Assembly: GCA_937952305.1 (NCBI GenBank)
Contig: CALFZO010000090.1
Coordinates: forward strand, 1 to 25,158
Direction: 5' to 3'
Source: an uncultured Anaerolineales bacterium
GTDB taxonomy: Bacteria; Chloroflexota; Anaerolineae; Anaerolineales; UBA6663
Length of the DNA: 25,158 nucleotides
Shown here: piece after piece, positions 20,500-25,158 of the stretch
Numbering within the stretch: the stretch's first letter is position 1
How the letters are laid out: the number at the start of each line of letters is the position of its first letter
Program-made: the position numbers and the translations under genes
Notes under the pieces: model-generated
Told to the model about the DNA's origin: nothing
The model's database searches: none
What the model saw: only the letters and a program-made list of their open reading frames with translations

Positions 20500-22767
20500 T
20501 TAAGGTGTCGGCGTGGTGTCGGCGGGCGCCGCGCCGCCGACGTCTGTGGGTGTGGGGGTCGGCTGCGGCACGCCGATCGTCTGTTCCCACGGATAGCGGG
20601 TGTAAGGCAGGCCGAAGTAGGCCTCCAGCACACGCCGGAAGATGGGCGCGGCGTAGTCCGAGCCCTGGCCCTGGTTCTGCACCACCACCGCCACGGCGAT
20701 ATCGGGCCGATCCGCGCGCCCGGCGCAGGTGTAGCCCGCGAACCAGGCATCCGGGTCCTGCTGCCCGAACAGCCCGGGATCCTCGGCGGTGCCGGTCTTG
20801 CCGGCGACGCAAATACGGAAGCCGCGGAAGCGGTTGCGGGCCGTGCCCAGCGGCTCCTTGGTCACGTTGATCATGCCGGCCTGCAGCGCCGCGATCTGTT
20901 CGGCGTCGAGCGGGAGCGTGCCGGAGATGATCGGCTGCAGGGTGTAAGTCGGGCCGCCGCCGTCCTGCGGGCGGATGGCGTTCACGAACTGCGGCTCCAG
21001 CAGCTGCCCGCCGTTGGCGATGGCGGCCACCAGCCGCGCCATCTGCAGCGGTGTCACCAGCACGTCGCCCTGGCCGATGGAGAGGTTGGTGGCGTCCAGG
21101 GCGTTCCAGGTCTCGCCGCGTGTCTGCTGCTTCCAGTCTGGGTCCGGGATCAGGCCCGGGCTCTCGTCGATCTGCGTCTGCGTGCGCTGCCCAAGACCGA
21201 AGGCGCGGGCCGTGTCCGAGAGCCAGCGCGGGTCCCAATTGAACAAGGCGTACCCGATATGGTAGAACCACGGGTTGCACGAGGCCGAGAGGCCGTCCTG
21301 CAGGGTCAGCTCCCCGTGGCCGCCCTCTTTCCAATCGCGCAGCAGCAGCGCGGGGTCGTTGGTCTCATTCCATTCGCCGGTGCAAAAGTAGGTGGTCTCC
21401 GGCGTGAACAAACCGGAAGTCAGGCCGGCCGCCAGCGTGACGAGCTTAAAGACCGAACCGGCCGGATAGGTGGACTGGGCGGCGTGGTTGAGCAGGGGCC
21501 GGCGCGGGTCGTTCAGCACCAGGTTCAGGCCGACGGCGTTGCGGTTGAACGGCTCGAACAGGTTGGGGCTGAACGTCGGGGTGGAGGCCAGCGCCAGCAC
21601 GGCGCCGGTGTGCAGGTCCATCACCACGATCGCGCCGGTCAGGTCGTTGAGCGCGAACTGCGCCGCCGCCTGCAGGTCGTAGTCGATGGTCGCCACCACG
21701 TCTTGCGCCGGCACCGGCTCAGTGGCCGCCACCATGCGCACGAACTGGTTGTTGGCGTCGCGCAGCTGGAGTTGGCCGCCCGCGCGGCCGGCCAGGTAGG
21801 GTTCGCCCCAGGCCTCCAGTCCGGTGCGGCCGACGCGCTCGACGCCGTAGTAGCCGCGCGCCCGAAAGGCGGCGACCTCGTCGGCCTGAATGTAGGACGT
21901 GTAACCGGTGACGTGCGCGGCCAGGCCGTTGCCGGCGTAGAAGCGCGCTGTATACGGGGTCAGGTAAACGCCGGGGAGGTCGGCCAGATAACCGTAGCGT
22001 CGGTCGATCAGGTCCGCCGGCGCCTCGGCCATCGGGAAGTACTGGTCGAACGCCGCGAACTCATAGCGCTGCGGCACCAGGCTGGGGGCCGTGGTGAGCA
22101 GGTCCCCCAGCGCCAGGAAAAGCGCATTGGCGTCGGACGTGAGCTCGCCGGGGACGAGGCCGATGGCGTAAGCGTCGGCCACCTGGGCCAGCGGGACGTC
22201 GTTGCGGTCGTAGATGTCGCCGCGGTCCGGGATCAGCGGCACCATCAGCAGCTGCTGGCCGCCGGTCAGCTCCGGCCAGATGAGGGTCGGACTATAGACG
22301 ACGCGCCACAGCCCGTTTTCGCGCTTCAGGGGCAGCGTGAGGTCCGTCTCCAGAGGCCCCACCAGGGCCGTCTCATAGCGGGCGTGGGCGCTGGCCTGGG
22401 CGGCGTCGCCGGTCTCGGTCGCGCCGGTCACGCTGACGGTCACGGTGACGGCCGTGAGGGTATCCAAGAGGGTGCGATACTGCTGCTCGAAATCCGCGAC
22501 CGGCAGGGCTGTCCGGCTTTCGGCGGCCAGGAGGGCGTGCATAGCGGCGTACTGGCCCGTGGTCCAGGCGGTCAGATAAGCCTCGGCCACGGCGCGGGCG
22601 TCCGGGAGCGGTGTTGGGCTGGGAGGGGGCGCTGGCGTCGGCGAGGCGGCGGAGGTGAGCTCGGGCGGGACGGTGGGCGTCGGGCTGCCGCCGCAGGCCG
22701 CCAACCCCAGGGCGACCAAGAACAGCAGCCAGCGGACGACAGCGGACCTCGGCAGCGATACACGCAT
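20500..22767 (-). CDS. Class B penicillin-binding protein (lipoprotein) with MecA_N-type NTF2 domain
   Basis: The protein has 755 residues. A hydrophobic leader ends in lipobox LAAC (C25), then a Pro/Thr linker to about 55, so it should be lipid-anchored outside the cell. Residues about 57-165 match the NTF2-like MecA_N domain (AVAEAYLTAWTTGQYAAM and later YSPTLIWPELTGG). The dimerisation domain (about 175-345) starts with PDRGDIYDRN. The transpeptidase has SVFK (S438, K441), SCN (496-498) and KTGT (657-660), all intact. It should cross-link peptidoglycan stems; it lacks a transglycosylase domain. The C-terminus is a Pro/Thr tail. A GTG one codon upstream of the chosen ATG is an equal alternative (GGGA SD). 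This layout resembles PBP2a/PBP3 of Firmicutes, but beta-lactam resistance cannot be inferred. Confidence 0.92.
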   Translation of the reverse strand: MRVSLPRSAVVRWLLFLVALGLAACGGSPTPTVPPELTSAASPTPAPPPSPTPLPDARAVAEAYLTAWTTGQYAAMHALLAAESRTALPVADFEQQYRTLLDTLTAVTVTVSVTGATETGDAAQASAHARYETALVGPLETDLTLPLKRENGLWRVVYSPTLIWPELTGGQQLLMVPLIPDRGDIYDRNDVPLAQVADAYAIGLVPGELTSDANALFLALGDLLTTAPSLVPQRYEFAAFDQYFPMAEAPADLIDRRYGYLADLPGVYLTPYTARFYAGNGLAAHVTGYTSYIQADEVAAFRARGYYGVERVGRTGLEAWGEPYLAGRAGGQLQLRDANNQFVRMVAATEPVPAQDVVATIDYDLQAAAQFALNDLTGAIVVMDLHTGAVLALASTPTFSPNLFEPFNRNAVGLNLVLNDPRRPLLNHAAQSTYPAGSVFKLVTLAAGLTSGLFTPETTYFCTGEWNETNDPALLLRDWKEGGHGELTLQDGLSASCNPWFYHIGYALFNWDPRWLSDTARAFGLGQRTQTQIDESPGLIPDPDWKQQTRGETWNALDATNLSIGQGDVLVTPLQMARLVAAIANGGQLLEPQFVNAIRPQDGGGPTYTLQPIISGTLPLDAEQIAALQAGMINVTKEPLGTARNRFRGFRICVAGKTGTAEDPGLFGQQDPDAWFAGYTCAGRADRPDIAVAVVVQNQGQGSDYAAPIFRRVLEAYFGLPYTRYPWEQTIGVPQPTPTPTDVGGAAPADTTPTP

Positions 22768-22902
22768 CACAAATTCCCACAGGCCATTGGACTGGAGCGG
22801 CGGGGTCCGTTGGCGGAAAAGGCCGGTCTGGCTTGCCGCTCACATTGGGGGAGACGCCGCCGCCGGAGGCGGCTGCTGGCGCGTGAGCGAAAAGTTGGGT
22901 GT

Positions 22903-22931
22903 AGTATACTTGCACCCCCAAGCCTTTTCTA
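22903..22931 (-). promoter_or_regulatory. Candidate promoter of the class B PBP gene
   Basis: On the minus strand TAGAAA (22926-22931, four of six -35 matches), a 17-base spacer and TATACT (22903-22908) predict a start near 22896 and a leader of about 130 bases. The -10 lies in the palindrome AGTATACT, so TATACT (22905-22910) also reads on the plus strand towards the HD-GYP gene, though with a poor -35. Confidence 0.45.
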
Positions 22932-23052
22932 TGCTTGGCTTATGTCTGGTGGGGCTCGCGTGAACAGCGGTGGGCGGGCAGCCAGCCATTTTCCAGCGGT
23001 GATTGCTTTCTCCTGACCCATGGGCGGGCGGCCCTTTCAGCCCGCAGAGTTC

Positions 23053-24033
23053 ATGACGCATATCCTCATCGCCGAAGACAACCCTGACATTATCGGGATC
23101 ATGGCCGAGCTGTTGGTCACCGAGGGCTATCGCGTGACGACGGCTATGAATGGGGCCGAAGCGCTGGAGGCGTTCCGGCGGGAGCAGCCGGACCTGATCG
23201 TCTCCGACGTGATGATGCCGCAGCTGGACGGCTTCGGCCTGCTGGAGGCGGTGCGCGCGCACCCGGACGGGTTCGGCGTGCCGTTCCTGTTCTTGAGCGC
23301 GCGCGCGGAGCAGGCGGCCACCTCGCGCGCGCGCACGCTCGGCGCGGACGATTACATTTTCAAGCCGTTTGCGCCCGAGGAATTGCTGGTGGCGATCCGC
23401 GCCAAGCTGGACCGGCGGCGCGCCCTGCAAGTCTTCGACACGCGCTCGGCGCACCTGCAGACGGTGACGATGCTGGCCAACGTCATCGAGGCGCGCGAGA
23501 GCTATACGCGCGGCCATGTGGAGCGCGTGCAGCGCTATGCGCTGGAGCTGGCCCAGGCGCTCGGCTGGAGCCATGAGGCGCTGGCCATCTGCGAGTTCGG
23601 CGCGCTGCTGCACGACATCGGCAAGATCGCGGTGCCGCGCGCCATCCTCAACAAGCGGCAGCGGCTGCTCTACCCGGAGTGGGCGCTGCTGCGCCGCCAT
23701 CCGGAGACGGGCGCGCGCATGCTGCACGGCATCCATCATCTGCAGGCCGCGCTGCCCTATGTGGCCAGCCACCACGAGCGCTGGGACGGGAACGGCTATC
23801 CCGCCCACCTGGCCGGCGAGACCATCCCGCGCGAGGGCCGCTTGCTGGCGATCGTGGACGCTTTCGACGCGATGACCAGTGATCGGCCGTATCGCCGCGC
23901 ACTGCCGCTGGAGCGGGCTTTGTCCGAGATTCAGCGGAACGCCGGCACGCAATTCGACCCGGCCATGGCGGCGGTGTTCATCCGGCTGCGTGAGCGCGAA
24001 GCCGCCGCCGGCGACACGGGGTCCAAGGCGTGA
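23053..24033 (+). CDS. Response regulator with HD-GYP domain (c-di-GMP phosphodiesterase)
   Basis: The protein has 326 residues. The receiver (1-120) is intact: E8/D9, D52 in SDVMMPQLDG, S82 and K104. The HD-GYP domain (about 135-320) has the HD pair in LLHDIGK (H187, D188), other metal-site histidines at H155, H216, H240 and H241, and the GYP motif in ERWDGNGYP (248-250), with D269 in VDAFDAM. All visible catalytic residues are kept, so c-di-GMP hydrolysis controlled by phosphorylation is expected. The ATG at 23053 gives the usual receiver N-terminus; an in-frame ATG at 23020 would add 11 residues. Neither has a strong SD. There is no kinase next to it on the same strand. lipB starts 40 bases downstream. 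Confidence 0.93.
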   Translation: MTHILIAEDNPDIIGIMAELLVTEGYRVTTAMNGAEALEAFRREQPDLIVSDVMMPQLDGFGLLEAVRAHPDGFGVPFLFLSARAEQAATSRARTLGADDYIFKPFAPEELLVAIRAKLDRRRALQVFDTRSAHLQTVTMLANVIEARESYTRGHVERVQRYALELAQALGWSHEALAICEFGALLHDIGKIAVPRAILNKRQRLLYPEWALLRRHPETGARMLHGIHHLQAALPYVASHHERWDGNGYPAHLAGETIPREGRLLAIVDAFDAMTSDRPYRRALPLERALSEIQRNAGTQFDPAMAAVFIRLREREAAAGDTGSKA

Positions 24034-24073
24034 CGGGACCCGGCCCGCGGCCCTGGCTGGGGGCAGGCTGCGC

Positions 24074-24820
24074 ATGAGCGTCGGACGCGTCCTGCGGCTG
24101 GGGTTGGTGCCGTACGCCGAGGCCTGGGAGCTTCAGAAGCGCCTGGCCGCGCAGCGCGCCGCTGACGAGATCCCGGACACACTCCTGCTGCTCGAACATC
24201 CCCACACGTATACTTTCGGACGCAACGGCCAGGCCGCCCATCTGCTGTGGAACGAGGCGGAGCGCCAGGCCCGCGGCCTCACCGTCCACTGGGTGGATCG
24301 CGGCGGCGATGTGACCTATCACGGCCCCGGCCAACTGGTGGGTTACCCGATCCTCAAGTTGGGCACGCCGTTGGCTGCCGACGGCCGCCTGCCGCAGGCC
24401 GACTACGTCGGCTATGTGCGCAAACTGGAAGCCCTGCTCATCCGCGTCTGCGCGCGCTTCGGCCTGGTGGCCGGCCAGGTGGCCGGGCTGACCGGGGTGT
24501 GGATCCAGCCGGACGTGGCCTCGCGCTGCCCGCACTGTCCGCCCGCCGCCCGGCTGGCGCCGTCCAAGATCGCGGCCATTGGCGTCAAGGTGGACGCGCG
24601 CGGCATCTCCCAGCACGGCTTCGCGCTGAACGTGGCTCCGGAGATGGAGTACTTCGGCGGCATTATCGGCTGCGGGCTGAAAGACCACGCCGCCATCTCG
24701 CTGGCGGACCTGTTGGAGACGCCGCCGCCGCTGAGCGTGGTCATGGACGAGGTCGAGCAGCAGTTCGGGCGGGTGTTTGGGTATGCGCGCGGGCCGTTGC
24801 CCGCCGGGGAGGCTGAATGA
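24074..24820 (+). CDS. lipB: Octanoyl-[acyl-carrier-protein]:protein N-octanoyltransferase LipB
   Basis: The protein has 248 residues. It moves octanoate from acyl carrier protein to lipoyl domains, the first step of lipoate synthesis in the cytosol. DRGGDVTYHGPGQLVGYP (75-92) is the LipB signature. The catalytic lysine is K165 in SKIAAIGVKV and the catalytic cysteine C200 in IIGCGL; SQHGFALNV is also typical. Between GVW and the lysine lies an insertion of about 20 residues containing C152-P-H-C155, absent from E. coli LipB. The ATG at 24074 fits family length; the frame is open upstream into the HD-GYP gene. The stop overlaps the next start (ATGA). No lipA is seen in the window. Confidence 0.95.
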   Translation: MSVGRVLRLGLVPYAEAWELQKRLAAQRAADEIPDTLLLLEHPHTYTFGRNGQAAHLLWNEAERQARGLTVHWVDRGGDVTYHGPGQLVGYPILKLGTPLAADGRLPQADYVGYVRKLEALLIRVCARFGLVAGQVAGLTGVWIQPDVASRCPHCPPAARLAPSKIAAIGVKVDARGISQHGFALNVAPEMEYFGGIIGCGLKDHAAISLADLLETPPPLSVVMDEVEQQFGRVFGYARGPLPAGEAE

Positions 24821-25110
24821 AGTATTTCGTCACGGGCGCCACCGGTTTCGTCGGCGGGCGGGTGGCCCGCCAGCTGGCGGCCGCGGGCCACACGGTGACG
24901 GCCCTGGTGCGTGATCCGGCCAAGGCCCAGGACCTGGCCGCGCTGGGGGTGACGCTGGCGCGCGGCGACGTGACCGATAAGGAATCGCTGCGCGCCCCGA
25001 TGACGGGGGCGGACGGCGTTTTCCACATCGCCGGCTGGTACAAGGTCGGTGTGAAGGACACGCGCCCCGGCGCGGCCATCAACATCCAAGGCACGCAGAA
25101 CGTGCTTTGA
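24817..25110 (+). CDS. NAD-dependent epimerase/dehydratase (SDR), truncated after 97 residues
   Basis: The ATG overlaps the lipB stop by 4 bases and has a strong SD (GGGGAGG, 24806-24812), so the start is sound. The protein opens with a Rossmann fold nucleotide motif, TGATGFVGGRVA (GxxGxxG), followed by VTALVRDPAK, LARGDVTD and GADGVFHIAGWYKVG. This is the N-terminal third of an extended SDR of the NAD-dependent epimerase or dihydroflavonol-reductase-like type. It stops at INIQGTQNVL, in the helix where homologues continue for about 200 more residues with the catalytic Tyr-x3-Lys. The catalytic site is therefore missing and the product should be inactive. Composition drops sharply at the stop codon, which suggests an insertion or an assembly join there. 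Confidence 0.85.
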   Translation: MKYFVTGATGFVGGRVARQLAAAGHTVTALVRDPAKAQDLAALGVTLARGDVTDKESLRAPMTGADGVFHIAGWYKVGVKDTRPGAAINIQGTQNVL

Positions 25111-25158
25111 CTACCGGACACTTTTGAAGACCATGGTTTCGGCTTGAGCCGCCTGCGG
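25108..25158. mobile_element. Possible left end of an insertion sequence interrupting the epimerase gene
   Basis: From about 25106 the epimerase reading breaks off and the sequence becomes less GC-rich (13 of the 23 bases from 25108 to 25130 are A or T). It begins TGACTACCGGACACTTTTG, which resembles the TG-starting, GGACACTTTT-containing ends that I recall for some IS3-like elements. Only 51 bases are visible: no transposase, no second inverted repeat and no target duplication can be seen. A contig join or other rearrangement would look the same. Confidence 0.3.

Noticed and set aside
1..25158. CRISPR arrays, toxin-antitoxin pairs, restriction or phage-defence genes
   Set aside because: I looked for regular repeats and for family motifs of such systems and saw none. 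Every large gene here belongs to a housekeeping, envelope, metabolic or signalling family.

Overview
This is a GC-rich (mostly about 65-78% by eye and by counting individual lines), gene-dense bacterial chromosome segment. The following point to a member of the Chloroflexota, probably an Anaerolineae-like lineage: a four-cysteine insertion in PheS, a T-box leader in a high-GC genome, a Ser/Thr kinase fused to a propeller, GAF-containing two-component proteins that lack membrane segments, and lipoproteins with long Pro/Thr linkers. This assignment is inferred from protein style, not from a marker gene search.

Layout. (1) Positions 1-3359, plus strand: a 5'-truncated alkaline-phosphatase-superfamily protein, a CapA-like lipoprotein and a DUF711 protein. 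(2) 3360-7423: a sigma70-type promoter, a full T-box leader with a UUC specifier and an intrinsic terminator, then pheS and pheT. (3) 7427-9655, minus: a membrane Ser/Thr kinase with an extracellular propeller, convergent with pheT. (4) 9839-12548, plus: a two-subunit molybdenum hydroxylase of the isoquinoline 1-oxidoreductase type, followed by two hairpins. (5) 12751-13936: rsmG (minus) and a GIY-YIG/DUF123 protein (plus), divergent from overlapping -10 elements. (6) 13976-16489, plus: a class A penicillin-binding protein of the PBP1C type. (7) 16520-19581, minus: a translationally coupled pair, namely a REC-GAF protein with a degenerate receiver followed by a REC-GAF-PAS-histidine kinase. 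(8) 19665-19825: tRNA-Gly(UCC) with its promoter and a 16-bp terminator. (9) 19845-20309, minus: two small genes I do not recognise. (10) 20500-22767, minus: a lipoprotein class B PBP with a MecA_N-type domain. (11) 23053-25110, plus: a REC/HD-GYP response regulator, lipB, and an NAD-dependent epimerase cut off after 97 residues next to sequence that may be an insertion-sequence end.

How the genes fit together. The pheST unit should be controlled by the charging state of tRNA-Phe. The two PBPs imply that this organism makes cross-linked peptidoglycan. Three signalling systems (a Ser/Thr kinase, a histidine kinase pair and an HD-GYP c-di-GMP phosphodiesterase) sit among housekeeping genes. The best candidate for something undescribed is the coupled pair at 16520-19581. 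Its upstream partner keeps the receiver fold but has lost the phosphoacceptor aspartate, and it ends in what looks like a dimerisation/His-phosphotransfer helix pair without the histidine. This suggests a pseudo-signalling partner for the intact kinase.
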